From Martelella alba (GTDB lineage Bacteria; Pseudomonadota; Alphaproteobacteria; Rhizobiales; Rhizobiaceae): DNA of 64,000 nt. This document shows positions 7,592 to 16,638 of this stretch, piece after piece (the stretch's first letter is position 1; each line of letters begins with the position of its first letter). The stretch is taken from NCBI RefSeq assembly GCF_006516955.1, contig NZ_VHLG01000008.1, positions 1 to 64,000 on the forward strand. The letters run 5' to 3'. Made by a program: the position numbers and the translations under genes. The notes beneath the pieces were generated by a model, which had not been told where the DNA came from, ran no database searches, and was given only the letters and a program-made list of their open reading frames with translations.

Positions 7592-8022
7592 GTCTTGTCA
7601 CCCGTGTCACCGCTATTTGCGGACTGAAGCTTTTGCAATTCATCGGCAAGCGTGCCGTTATCCTCTTCCAGCTGATCACGCTCGGCCGTCATGGTCTTGA
7701 GATCTGCAGCCAGCTTGTCGCGCTCGGCGGTCAGTGCCGTCAGATCCGCACTGCCACTCTTGCTGGCCCTGGTCAGTGCATCCCGCTCGGCCGTCAGGTT
7801 GGTGACCTGATCGGCAAGACTGTCGCGCTCTTCGGTGAGCGCTGCAATCCGCCGGTCGCTGGTGCTGCCCTCGGCCGAGGTCCTGAACAGGCCGAACACC
7901 TGATCGAGGTTGTCGGCAGCAGCATCACTGAGGCCCTTGTCGGTGATCGGTACATCCTCACCCGGCGCATAGGTCTTGTTGCCAAGCTTCACCGTTGTGT
8001 TGAACTTTCGCGTCTTTGCCAT
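7588..8022 (-). CDS. FI-position protein with coiled coil
   Basis: 144 residues from the ATG at 8022, which has GGAAAC upstream; an in-frame ATG at 8037 lacks a ribosome binding site. Residues 1-45 form a small beta domain (KLGNKTYAPGEDVPITDKG). Residues about 55-135 are a coiled coil built from repeats of LTAERD(A/K/S/Q)L spaced in heptads. The gene lies between the capsid and FII genes, where lambda has FI, a DNA packaging accessory. I infer a packaging or head-completion role. The repeated coiled coil could also serve as an oligomeric stalk. Confidence 0.6.
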   Translation of the reverse strand: MAKTRKFNTTVKLGNKTYAPGEDVPITDKGLSDAAADNLDQVFGLFRTSAEGSTSDRRIAALTEERDSLADQVTNLTAERDALTRASKSGSADLTALTAERDKLAADLKTMTAERDQLEEDNGTLADELQKLQSANSGDTGDKT

Positions 8023-8083
8023 TGTTATCGTTTCCATATTTTGGAAGGGGTGCCGGGCGGATGTTGCCGCCCGGCGATCAGGA

Positions 8084-9115
8084 TCAGCGCACCAGTGCAA
8101 ACAGGCTGGCATTCGGCTCCGGCGCAATCGGCAGCGGGGCGGCCTGCGTCTGGCAGACCGTGCGCGAGGGGTTCTTTTCCGTCCACATGTCGGGGAAACG
8201 GGCCATCGGCAAAAGCGCCTGGTCATCGAGGATGGCGCCATAGCCGAAGTGGCCCATAAAGCCCTGCGGATCCATCACGCCAACGCCATAGCTCGGCCAG
8301 AAGTTGCCCTTCACGCCGCCGGTCGTATAGCCCTGCGAATACTGCACGAAGGTGATCTCGCCGATCACACCGAGAACCGCCGAATACTTTCCCTCAGCCC
8401 CGGTCGAAACAGGGCCGAACTCCATCGAGCCAGACGCCTGACGGCGGTTGTCGAGCATCTTCTGGAACCGCTCGGAACGCTTCAGCAGCGTCGCAGCCCC
8501 CGGCCCCAGCGTCACCTCACGGGCGGTGAAGCCATCAGTCAGCGCCAGCAATTCGATCCAGTCTTCGATATCATCGAAGGGGTCAATGCCACTCTCGCCC
8601 CAGCGGGCCGCAGCTGTCAGTGCGATGGTCAGCGATGCGTCGCGGCCGAAGTCGACCGTCTGCGTCGGATAGTTCTCGCCCTCGACAACCACCTTGCCGG
8701 TGCGCAGGACCGCCGAGCACATTGCCTCTTCGCGCCGGGTGATCCGCATGTCCTGATCGTCGATGATTGCGGCAATGTTATAGGCATAGCGCTCTTCCGG
8801 CGACATGACACCAGCAATTGCTTCACCCGGAACACGGATCAGATTGCCGTTCGGCCGTAGCGTATTCTGCGGCTTGACATAGGCGGGCTTCAGGCTGGTG
8901 GCCTTGAAGCCGCGATTGGCGGCATCCTTGCCCGGCACGTCGGGATGAACGAAGGGAGCAAGCTCACGATCGGGAATGATCTTGTCAAAGACAATTTCTT
9001 CCTGCTCGGAAAGCACGGTGGTCGAGAAATAGCGATTGCGCAGGAAGGCTTCAGGGCGATCGCGCGGCGGCAGAACCGTGACCAGTTCGGCCGTATTGAG
9101 AAGAAAGTTTTCCAT
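8084..9115 (-). CDS. Major capsid protein (gpE-like)
   Basis: 343 residues, nearly the length of lambda gpE (341). Builds the icosahedral shell. The sequence is recognisable as the Phage_cap_E family: VTVLPPRDRPEAFLRNRYF near the N-terminus, then EIVFDKI, the E-loop-like region with NTLRPNGNLIRVPGE, and a C-terminal segment with MDPQGFMGHFGYG. It sits between the decoration protein and the FI-position gene. No truncation is visible, so the head should assemble. Confidence 0.95.
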   Translation of the reverse strand: MENFLLNTAELVTVLPPRDRPEAFLRNRYFSTTVLSEQEEIVFDKIIPDRELAPFVHPDVPGKDAANRGFKATSLKPAYVKPQNTLRPNGNLIRVPGEAIAGVMSPEERYAYNIAAIIDDQDMRITRREEAMCSAVLRTGKVVVEGENYPTQTVDFGRDASLTIALTAAARWGESGIDPFDDIEDWIELLALTDGFTAREVTLGPGAATLLKRSERFQKMLDNRRQASGSMEFGPVSTGAEGKYSAVLGVIGEITFVQYSQGYTTGGVKGNFWPSYGVGVMDPQGFMGHFGYGAILDDQALLPMARFPDMWTEKNPSRTVCQTQAAPLPIAPEPNASLFALVR

Positions 9116-9154
9116 CGGAATTTATCCTGTCGAGAAGAAGGAAGAACGGGGCGC

Positions 9155-9511
9155 TCAGATCAGTGTGCGGACATAGAGGCCCGAGCCGTTGCGGCGGAAT
9201 GCCTGCTCAACGGTCGTCGCATCGTGACCATCGCCAAAGGTGAGCTTGTCGGCAGCGACACCGGCCGAGAAATAGGCCTGCGCCTGGACATCGCCGCCCG
9301 TGGCATCGACATCGAAGGCCAGCACACAATCGGGCGTTTCCGAACCATCGCCGGCCGCTGCGACCGACAGAATGTGCTTGGCCGAAGCGGTGATTTCGCC
9401 GAGAACGGCGCCGCGGTCGAGAACCTGACCGGAAGCAATCGTCACCGTGCGGGTGGTGACCGGAATGTCAGAAACAATCAGGTCGTTGGGGGCATAGCTT
9501 GCCGTATTCAT
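9155..9511 (-). CDS. Head decoration protein (gpD-like)
   Basis: 118 residues from the ATG at 9511, which has GGAG nine bases upstream; an in-frame ATG at 9526 would add five residues. The protein matches the HDPD family that stabilises the expanded lambda head: VTIASGQVLDRGAVLGEIT near the middle and the Ala/Gly-rich second half. It lies between the scaffold and capsid genes, as D does in lambda. Decoration proteins of this type can substitute for reduced genome length by strengthening the shell (family knowledge). Confidence 0.88.
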   Translation of the reverse strand: MNTASYAPNDLIVSDIPVTTRTVTIASGQVLDRGAVLGEITASAKHILSVAAAGDGSETPDCVLAFDVDATGGDVQAQAYFSAGVAADKLTFGDGHDATTVEQAFRRNGSGLYVRTLI

Positions 9512-9571
9512 GGGAGAAGACTCCATTGAGGATTTCCGCCGAAAGAGCGGGAGGTTCAGGATCTGCCGCGA

Positions 9572-10087
9572 TCAGCGGCCGTGACGGGCTTTCATGGCGC
9601 TGCCGACGGCGGCAAGAAGGGATTGCTTTTCGGATGCGGCAGAGGGGGCACCGCCAGCGCCGAGCTTCGGCGTCTTGCCGGCCATCCGGCCCGCAAGGCG
9701 GTTGCCGTTCGACGTTGCAGCCGAGGCGTTCAGAATGGCGCTGGCCTCGGCAAAGCTGTGCGAGGTGCTGAACGCCAGATGCGCTGCAAGGCCTGCATTG
9801 GCCTCGGCCTTCGGGTGCATGAGGATCGCCTGGATCCGCTTGCGCTCGGCCGTCCGCGCCGACATCTGGCTGCCCTCGTCGCCATCAGGTTCGTCTTCCG
9901 GGTTCCCCTCGCCCTCACCTTCAGCACTCGGATCGTCGGAGTTATTGGCGTCGTTGGGATCGTCTTCCAGTTCTGCAGGCGGGTTATCCTTTTCCGGGTC
10001 GGCATTGCCGGGATCGCCTTCCATGCGGTTCTGGCCGCGCACGGCAGCCAGCACGTTCGCGGTAAACCCGCGCGTGATCTGTGACAT
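9572..10087 (-). CDS. Scaffold-like capsid assembly protein
   Basis: 171 residues. A very acidic, disordered N-terminal half (runs of Asp, Glu, Pro and Asn at about 20-70) is followed by an AERKRIQAIL helix and HPKAEANAGLAAHLAF. This helical pattern is common in the scaffold region attached to phage head proteases. In lambda the scaffold Nu3 is the C-terminal part of gene C; here it is a separate gene just after the S49 protease. It should guide procapsid assembly and then be degraded. The function is inferred from position and pattern. Confidence 0.65.
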   Translation of the reverse strand: MSQITRGFTANVLAAVRGQNRMEGDPGNADPEKDNPPAELEDDPNDANNSDDPSAEGEGEGNPEDEPDGDEGSQMSARTAERKRIQAILMHPKAEANAGLAAHLAFSTSHSFAEASAILNASAATSNGNRLAGRMAGKTPKLGAGGAPSAASEKQSLLAAVGSAMKARHGR

Positions 10088-10117
10088 CTGTTTGTCCTCT
10101 TGGGTTTGGTTGGTGGA

Positions 10118-11002
10118 TCAGGCCGCAGGGCCAAGGGCAGCCTCGAAGGCGGCAAGCACCTGCGAGGGGCGTTGAACGGCATCGGCAAGACCAGCCTCAA
10201 CCGCCTTCATGCCGCGATAGACGCCCGCCTCCGTGGCAAGGGCCGCCTCTGTCGTCAGCCGCCCGGCGCGATACCGGGCAACCGTTTCTGCAAATTCGAC
10301 GCGCATCTCTTCCAGTTCGGAAAGCTCGCGCGAAAGCACATCTTCGGGGATGGCCTCATAGGGGTTGAGATCGGCCTTGTGGGCGCCAGCCTTCAGGATG
10401 GTGACCGCAAGGCCTTCTTTCTTCAGCCAGCCGCTGACATCGACATGCATCGAGACAACGCCGATGGAGCCGCAGACACCCGTTGACGGGATCACGATCA
10501 TCCGCGCGGCCGCGGCCAGAAGATAACCGGCCGAACAGGCATGATCGGTCAGAACGGCAATGGTCGGCTTGGCGGTGGAAAGCTCAAAAATCTTTTCGGC
10601 ACAGTCGAAAGCGCCGGTGACCTCACCGCCAAAACTGTCGATTTCGAGAATGACACCCCTGATACTGTCATCGAGGCGGCAGTCATCGGCCTGAATGCCG
10701 ATCCCCTCATAGGAGGTGACACCGCAGGACTTGCCGATGAAGCTGCCCTTGTTGACCAGCGAGCCTTCAATCTCGATCAGGCCAATCCCGTCGCTGGCAC
10801 GGCGCACGCCATTATAGACCTTGTTGCCCCAGCCATCTTTTGCCTCGCGGATCGTCTCGCCGATCAGCCCCATCTGTTCGGATCCCGCCTCAGGCAGGCC
10901 GAGCACGCGTGGGCCAAAGGCCCGGCCGATGGTTTCGGCCTTGCCCGGATGCAGCATCAGCGGGGTGTTGAACATCCGGCTGGCGATTTCGGGATAGTTC
11001 AT
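10118..11002 (-). CDS. S49 family head maturation protease (gpC-like)
   Basis: 294 residues. SppA-like serine protease that processes portal and scaffold during head maturation. The catalytic Ser lies in DHACSAGYLLAAA and the paired Lys in the LKAGAHKADLNPYE segment. The Gly-rich strand IRGVILEIDSFGGEV precedes them. The start codon overlaps the portal stop (ATGA at 10999-11002), and the scaffold gene follows. The protease lacks the C-terminal scaffold extension of lambda gpC, which is encoded separately here. Confidence 0.92.
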   Translation of the reverse strand: MNYPEIASRMFNTPLMLHPGKAETIGRAFGPRVLGLPEAGSEQMGLIGETIREAKDGWGNKVYNGVRRASDGIGLIEIEGSLVNKGSFIGKSCGVTSYEGIGIQADDCRLDDSIRGVILEIDSFGGEVTGAFDCAEKIFELSTAKPTIAVLTDHACSAGYLLAAAARMIVIPSTGVCGSIGVVSMHVDVSGWLKKEGLAVTILKAGAHKADLNPYEAIPEDVLSRELSELEEMRVEFAETVARYRAGRLTTEAALATEAGVYRGMKAVEAGLADAVQRPSQVLAAFEAALGPAA

Positions 11003-12780
11003 TGTCTTGCCCTTCCATGAATGGCGGGGATACCAAGCGGATGACGGCGGGCGCCCCGCCCGCTTCCGCTCGGCTGGCCGCTGCTGCGGCCGTTGACACT
11101 GTCCTCGACCTCGCTGTCCTGATCGGCCTCATCCAGCGACGGCGCCGGGGGATTACCCTCTGCGGGCACAGCCTCAGCCTCGGCCGGATGCGTCAGGCCA
11201 AGGCTGCGATAATAGCGGGCCTCACGTGCCAGCTGATCGGCGTCCATCTTCCAGTCCCGGCCCTGTTCGGCCGATTCCTGCTGCAGCGTCGTCAACCGCC
11301 GGTCAAGCCGCTCACCGGCAGCCTGTGCTTCACGCAGCGGATCAATCCAGCCCCTGCCCGGCCCGATCCAGTCGGCATGGCACCAGGCGGCGGGGTTCTC
11401 TTCAAACGATACCGCCCCCTCAGGCAGTTCGATCAGGCCCTTGTCGAACACCTCTTCAAGCCATGCCCGATAGACCGGCGCCATGAACTGGGCGGCAAAG
11501 CCCGATTTCTTCGCCGTGAAGCCGCGCCAGATCTCCAGCAGTGCCGCACGGGCCGAGGAATAATTGACCTGGCTCCAGTCCATGGTCAGCTGCTCATAGG
11601 TCAGCCCCACGGCCGATGCGATCTTGCGGAGCGCCGCATTGACGAACACCTCAAAATTGGCGTTCGGGTGCTCGGGCTTGGTCAGGTTTGCTTTCTCACC
11701 CGGCAGCAATGTATTGATGCGAACACCGGGCAGGTTGATCGGTGCTGCCCCGTAATAGGCCTTCTGCGCTTCCGACATCTCGCCATAGAGCTTGCCGAGC
11801 GCACCATCACCGCCCTCGGCATCAAGGGCGGCCATCATCTCCTCGGGATCAAATGGCGTCTCGATAAAGGCCGCCATGATGGCGTTCAGCATTGCCGCCT
11901 GGCTTTCAAAATCCTCGTAATCCGTCGATTGCTTGATCGACCGCATGATCGGCGCCCAGTCGGACGCCCCGCGTGTCATTCCCGGCCGCTTCGGATCGAA
12001 GGCATGAACGACAATCGGCCTTCCCCATTCGGTGGCGCGGGCCACATATTCCCATGACCAGAGCTTGGTGTTGCCGGCAAAAAGGTCGCCCGGATGGCTC
12101 TTGCGGAAGTGATAGCCAAGCGGTGCGCCATAATCATCAATCGCAACACCGTCGCGCAGATGTTCACTGTCGAGCGTGCCTTTCGGGTTGGAACACCGGG
12201 CTGGATCGATCATGTGAATGGCGGTCTGGAACAGTGGCGCATCATCCTGCCAGACCACAACACCGAAGGCCTCACCTTCCGGGCCGAAGCGGTTGCGCGC
12301 AGCAAGGCCGAGGATCCCGGCCATGTTCTTGGTGCGCTCGGCATCGCACCACATATCAACGTCCTGGGTATAGTCCCGCCAGAGCCCCTCAATCTGGGTC
12401 GCGATTGCCTCGGCCTGATCAAAGGTCAGCTTCAGCGTCACATGATTGGGACGGGCGGCAAGCTTCCAGCCGGCGCCGATGATGTTATCGACCAGACGCG
12501 ATGTGCCGGCAGCGCCCCAGCCGTCATTGCGGGCAACATCATTCAGCCGGTCCACAAGCGTCGGGCGTGACAGCGACAGCGCCGACTGGCCGGAATAGTT
12601 GCCCGCCTTCCAGCTGGCAAAGCTCGGATGATCAGATGCCGCTCCCTGATAGGGTGCCCGCGTCACCGCAGCACCGGAGACACTCACCATCATCCGGTTC
12701 CGCGTTGCCTGAAGCCGGGCCGACTGCCGGACAGCAGCAGGCAGCGGCTTGTTGTCAGGTCCATAGAGTTCCACTGTCAT
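10999..12780 (-). CDS. Portal protein (gpB-like)
   Basis: 593 residues (lambda gpB is 533). Twelve-subunit ring at the packaging vertex. The Phage_portal_2 pattern is clear: ARNDGWGAAGTSRLVDNIIG early, SHPGDLFAGNTKLWSWEYV in the middle, and a conserved TYEQLTMDWSQVNYSSARA segment followed by WRGF. The C-terminal 40 residues are Gly/Ser/Arg-rich. It overlaps the W gene by 4 bases at its start and the protease by 4 bases at its end. Confidence 0.95.
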   Translation of the reverse strand: MTVELYGPDNKPLPAAVRQSARLQATRNRMMVSVSGAAVTRAPYQGAASDHPSFASWKAGNYSGQSALSLSRPTLVDRLNDVARNDGWGAAGTSRLVDNIIGAGWKLAARPNHVTLKLTFDQAEAIATQIEGLWRDYTQDVDMWCDAERTKNMAGILGLAARNRFGPEGEAFGVVVWQDDAPLFQTAIHMIDPARCSNPKGTLDSEHLRDGVAIDDYGAPLGYHFRKSHPGDLFAGNTKLWSWEYVARATEWGRPIVVHAFDPKRPGMTRGASDWAPIMRSIKQSTDYEDFESQAAMLNAIMAAFIETPFDPEEMMAALDAEGGDGALGKLYGEMSEAQKAYYGAAPINLPGVRINTLLPGEKANLTKPEHPNANFEVFVNAALRKIASAVGLTYEQLTMDWSQVNYSSARAALLEIWRGFTAKKSGFAAQFMAPVYRAWLEEVFDKGLIELPEGAVSFEENPAAWCHADWIGPGRGWIDPLREAQAAGERLDRRLTTLQQESAEQGRDWKMDADQLAREARYYRSLGLTHPAEAEAVPAEGNPPAPSLDEADQDSEVEDSVNGRSSGQPSGSGRGARRHPLGIPAIHGRARQ

Positions 12781-13007
12781 CCGAAGATCACCCCTCGCCC
12801 ACGCGGACGGCTGGAAGAGCGAATGCCAAGCTTTGTCTCGAGGCCGCGGATATAGGCCCGGAGCGACGCCCGGTCGGCGCCGGAATAGGTGACCGTCTCA
12901 CCGTCATAGGAAAGCGTCACCGCACTGCGGCCGGTTTCCAGCTTGTGGAGCGCAAGCCGTGCCTCGGAAAGCTGGCTTTCCAGCGTGATGCGTTCCTCTG
13001 TCGTCAT
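12777..13007 (-). CDS. Head-tail joining protein (gpW-like)
   Basis: 76 residues (lambda gpW is 68). Small alpha/beta protein that plugs the portal after packaging. The pattern of two N-terminal helices (LSEARLALHKLETG), a short hairpin (VTLSYDGETVTYS) and a C-terminal helix ending in Arg-rich residues fits gpW. It is nested between terminase large subunit and portal with 4-base overlaps on both sides, exactly the A-W-B order of lambda. Confidence 0.9.
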   Translation of the reverse strand: MTTEERITLESQLSEARLALHKLETGRSAVTLSYDGETVTYSGADRASLRAYIRGLETKLGIRSSSRPRGRGVIFG

Positions 13008-15079
13008 GGTGTCCTGCCGTTTCTCTGTGCCGCCCGGCCAGCGCGCCGCATGGCTGCGGCAACGCGATCCGGGACGGTTGTTTGTGTAGGTTCAGCCGCT
13101 TCGGCACGTTCTTCCTGCGCCCGGCTGACGGCCTCGGCAACAGCGGCAAGATTGCCGATCAGATCTTCGAGATCGCCCTGCCGTTCCGGCTCAAGCTTCG
13201 CCAGTTCCTCGGCGCGAACATCCCAGGCCTCATCGCTCCAATAGGGAACGCCAAGCCGGATTGCGGCGGCGCGCGACTGGTTCATCATGTCGAGCACTTC
13301 ATTGCGCTGGCCTTCGGGAAGCTTCCAGCGCCAGCGCGGATAACCGCTGCGGTCCTTTTCCTTGACGCGAACCTCAGATGTTGCCTGCTGATAGAAGGCA
13401 TCACCAAGGCCGGTGGCAAAGCGGATATAGCCCGGTGCTTCCGGGTCATCCTTCTTAAAGTCCCGGTAAAGCCCGATCTTCATCACCGAGGCGTTGAAGT
13501 TGAAGAAGCGGGTCGACCACTTCTGTTTCTTCGGCCGGCCGTTCTTGTCATATTCCCGCACCTGGCTCAGCAAAGGCGCTGTATCGCGATTGTCACCGCG
13601 CACCATGATCACCTTCGAGCGCGGATAACCGCGAACCCAGAACCAGACATCTTCGGTATAGGCATTGCCGTCGATGCCGACACGATCAATGCTGCGTGGC
13701 TTGCCATTCTCATCAGGCCAGCGTCTGGCAATCAGCTGATCGAGCGCCTTCATCACCTGCGGCTCTGAGATATGGCCGGAATGCTCACGATAGCCGGCAA
13801 GATGACTGCCCGCCCGGCTGTCGATCACACCGTAATCGATCACCGCGCTGATCTTGTTACGGCCCCATCCGCGCAGCAGCCACTCGACACGATCACCCTG
13901 AACGTCAATGCCCATGGTCAGCGCCAGACTATCGGCCGGAACGATGCCACGTTTAAAGCCGGTCGCATCAGCGCGGTCGCGCAGGTCTTCCCAGTCCACC
14001 GCCTTATTGTCTGCCTCAAAGGCAAGGCCAAGCGTGTCGTTGAAGAATACCTGTTCGGCGCCGGTGCCCTTGTCCTTATCGTCGGCGCCACCGGCCTGAA
14101 CCTTCAGCCAGGCCCGCGCAATTGCCTCCCAGCTTTCAAGCGGCGAATAGGGCACCCAGATATGAAACGAGCGATGGTAACGCGCCCGGTCGGGATATTT
14201 GGCAATCCATTTTGCCCCGTTCTTCGGGTCGACCATCCATGCGCGATGGTGTTCGTGGATCTCGCAGCCGCATGCCGTGCAACAAAAATGCGCAGCCTCC
14301 GGGTGTTCGGGATCGATGTGATCGCGCATATTCTCCCATTCGAGAACCTGCAGTTCTCCGCAATGGGGGCACGGCACATGATAGCGCTCCTGCGTACCAG
14401 CGAGATAGTTCTCGGTGATCCGGCAACCCGGCGCAATCAGCGGGGTCGAGATCTTGAAGACCTTGCGGTTGAAGAAGGCCTTTGACCGGCTATCGGCCTG
14501 CACCTCCGGGTCACCGGCTTCATTCATCCCCCATTTGGCAAGGTCGTCCTGCACCTGGGCGCGCGGCGAGATCATCGACAGGCCGGCGGCCGAATTGGCA
14601 CCCGCCGCCTGCACCGCGCCACGCCCGTCGATCCGTTCCTTGTAAAGGATCGAATTGCCACCGTCGCGGCTGCCATCGGCAAACAGAGCCCTGACCGAGG
14701 TCGTCTCGCGCAACAGCGGCATCAGCTTGGTCTTTGACCAGCGCGAGGCGTTTTCTTCTGTCGGGTGGACATAGAGGAAGTCGCAGGGGTCAAGCTCCAG
14801 CGTGCCGAGCAGGAAGATATTGGCCAGCACCGTGCCACCGACCTGTGCGGATTTGGCCAGCGAGACAATCGAACAGGGATCATCCGGCGAAAGCGCCTTC
14901 AGGATCTCCGAGAAGAATGGAAACATGTCCTCGCGGTAAGGGCCGGGAAAGGCCGAGATCCGCTCGGAGAAGACGATGTTGTCCTTGGCCCAGGCGAGAT
15001 AGTCGACCGGTGGTGGCGGCTCGCAGACTTCCGCCAGCGCCTCATAGATCAGCCGCAGCGGGTTGAACAGGATCGTCAT
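13004..15079 (-). CDS. Terminase large subunit (gpA-like)
   Basis: 691 residues from the ATG at 15079 (lambda gpA is 641). ATPase and nuclease that cuts and packages DNA. The Walker A-like loop is SLAKSAQVGGT in the N-terminal third. A Cys cluster (CPHCGEL ... CCTACGC) forms a zinc-binding insert near residues 240-275. The nuclease part has MGIDVQGDRVEW and later IDGNAYTEDVWFW. The gene overlaps the small subunit by about 38 bases; an upstream in-frame start at 15112 would lengthen it by 11 residues. The lambda-type terminase implies cos packaging. Confidence 0.94.
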   Translation of the reverse strand: MTILFNPLRLIYEALAEVCEPPPPVDYLAWAKDNIVFSERISAFPGPYREDMFPFFSEILKALSPDDPCSIVSLAKSAQVGGTVLANIFLLGTLELDPCDFLYVHPTEENASRWSKTKLMPLLRETTSVRALFADGSRDGGNSILYKERIDGRGAVQAAGANSAAGLSMISPRAQVQDDLAKWGMNEAGDPEVQADSRSKAFFNRKVFKISTPLIAPGCRITENYLAGTQERYHVPCPHCGELQVLEWENMRDHIDPEHPEAAHFCCTACGCEIHEHHRAWMVDPKNGAKWIAKYPDRARYHRSFHIWVPYSPLESWEAIARAWLKVQAGGADDKDKGTGAEQVFFNDTLGLAFEADNKAVDWEDLRDRADATGFKRGIVPADSLALTMGIDVQGDRVEWLLRGWGRNKISAVIDYGVIDSRAGSHLAGYREHSGHISEPQVMKALDQLIARRWPDENGKPRSIDRVGIDGNAYTEDVWFWVRGYPRSKVIMVRGDNRDTAPLLSQVREYDKNGRPKKQKWSTRFFNFNASVMKIGLYRDFKKDDPEAPGYIRFATGLGDAFYQQATSEVRVKEKDRSGYPRWRWKLPEGQRNEVLDMMNQSRAAAIRLGVPYWSDEAWDVRAEELAKLEPERQGDLEDLIGNLAAVAEAVSRAQEERAEAAEPTQTTVPDRVAAAMRRAGRAAQRNGRTP

Positions 15080-15755
15080 GGTCTGGCATGTCCTCGTCAT
15101 CCGGCGCTTCAAGCGTCTCCGGCGTCTTGTCCCTGATGGCGCGAAACGCCTCGGCTGCGGCCTGCCGGATCGACCGCCATTTGCGGGTCAGTGCCTTTTG
15201 CAGGTCCCGCTGCGGCAGGCCGAACTCTTCAGAAAGCGCCGTTGCCAGATCCGGCAGCCCCTGCTCCATCACCTTGAAGGCTTCCGAGATCCCCCGACCG
15301 GTCTCGCGCTTTGCGTCTTCCGTGCGGACATAGATGCCCGCCTCTTCACGTTCCTGCCGCGCCATCTGGGCGGTCTTGTATTTTTGCTGTTGCAGCCGCT
15401 CGCGGGCGAGAAGCTCGGCAAGATCCTCCTCAGGTGACGGCGGGCGGAGCGGCAATTGCCCCGCCCCGCCCGGCCGCGCTTCGGCACGGGGGAAATCAGC
15501 CTGTTTGCGAACTGTGGCTGTCGCTGCTTTCCCGTTGGCGCCAAATCCTTGTGCGGGATCGATTGAAAGACCGAGCTGGGCGATGGCTCGACCAGGACGG
15601 ATCCGGGCAAAGCGCCCCTCGCCCTCGATCGCATCGCCATGGATCTGCCCGGCGCTTAGATATTGCGAGACCCGGCCGGGTGAGACAGCAATCAGCGCTG
15701 CAAAGGCGGCCTTGGTCATGCTCTCAGGCATGGGTTCCATGGTGGCTAAACTCAC
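15042..15755 (-). CDS. Terminase small subunit (Nu1-like)
   Basis: 237 residues. The N-terminal helix-turn-helix region (MTKAAFAALIAVSPGRVSQYLSAG) fits the DNA-binding domain of lambda gpNu1 that recognises cosB. A long helical middle (about 100-150) and an acidic C-terminus that would contact the large subunit follow. It is immediately upstream of the large subunit, as in lambda. Several in-frame Met codons (first, sixth, ninth and thirteenth) make the exact start uncertain. Confidence 0.8.
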   Translation of the reverse strand: MSLATMEPMPESMTKAAFAALIAVSPGRVSQYLSAGQIHGDAIEGEGRFARIRPGRAIAQLGLSIDPAQGFGANGKAATATVRKQADFPRAEARPGGAGQLPLRPPSPEEDLAELLARERLQQQKYKTAQMARQEREEAGIYVRTEDAKRETGRGISEAFKVMEQGLPDLATALSEEFGLPQRDLQKALTRKWRSIRQAAAEAFRAIRDKTPETLEAPDDEDMPDHDDPVQPAAADL

Positions 15756-15894
15756 CCTGTCTTTAGTTTAGGCTTGGACTTTAGGCTCAAAAATCCGGCT
15801 CAGACTGGCCAGACCGCGCGGTGCCAAATACCCGCGTGGCCACCGGCCCCAGGTAGGACCCGCCGAATTTTGCCGAGAGGCTGAAGCCCTGCCG

Positions 15895-16638
15895 TCAGTG
15901 CTTGGCGAAGGTCTTGCGGAACGCCCGTTCAAAGGTACGCTCCTTTTTGGCGCGAACAACCTCGGCCACGATCTCGGCAAGCTTCAGCCGTTCGGTGTAG
16001 GCCGTGGCCGTGACAAACAGGATGACCGGATAGAAGCTGCGATCCGGCGCACGGCCTGAGAACCAGATGCCCCGCGCCAGATCAGACCGCCCCTCAGGCA
16101 CGAAGAACTGATAGGCCCTGGCCTTGCGCTTCCGCCGCTTGCTGTCTTTCGACACACGCGTGGTGCCCGAACCACGATAGTCGATCTTCAGATCACGCAT
16201 GACGCGGTTCAAAAAGCCTTGCGTCATGTTGCCGTATCGGTCGAGCGGCGTCTGCCTTGCTGGCACGGCAACCTCATTGCGCCGCATCAGTCCGCGCCCG
16301 ATCAGCTGTTGTTCAAACGCCTTGTGCCCGCGCATGCCGCCCTGAATTTCCGGGCCGAGGAAGGCCGTGGCCGGAAGCCCGCCTTTCGTACGGTCACCCG
16401 TCGCGACAACAGCGGAGTTCCGGTTCGAAAGCGTCGCATTGTCGTAGACGATGCCGCGCACCGCGTAAGGCGTCGGCCGGTCAAACACCGTCTTCATCCG
16501 GGTCTTCACCTCGCGCATGGCGTCATAGGCCAGCCAGTTCAACGCAAGCACTTCCGCCTTCGGCATAAGCTCGCGTTGCACCGAGGTCATCTTCGCCTCG
16601 AAGCGGGAAAGGTCGATGTCGATGTGGGCTGAAAACAT
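15895..16638 (-). CDS. Possible minor tail protein Z-like, at the head of the late operon
   Basis: 247 residues, basic. An N-terminal helical region (LALNWLAYDAMREVKTRMK) is followed by a strand-rich middle and a C-terminal segment of FYPVILFVTATAYTERL and a Lys/Arg-rich helix. This layout resembles lambda gpZ (tail completion), but sequence match is weak. It is the first gene of the late operon, upstream of the terminase, whereas lambda Z lies between FII and U. An 11-bp hairpin (16648-16673) ends ten bases before its ATG, and no good ribosome binding site is visible. It could instead be an unrelated packaging or host-takeover protein. Confidence 0.4.
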   Translation of the reverse strand: MFSAHIDIDLSRFEAKMTSVQRELMPKAEVLALNWLAYDAMREVKTRMKTVFDRPTPYAVRGIVYDNATLSNRNSAVVATGDRTKGGLPATAFLGPEIQGGMRGHKAFEQQLIGRGLMRRNEVAVPARQTPLDRYGNMTQGFLNRVMRDLKIDYRGSGTTRVSKDSKRRKRKARAYQFFVPEGRSDLARGIWFSGRAPDRSFYPVILFVTATAYTERLKLAEIVAEVVRAKKERTFERAFRKTFAKH

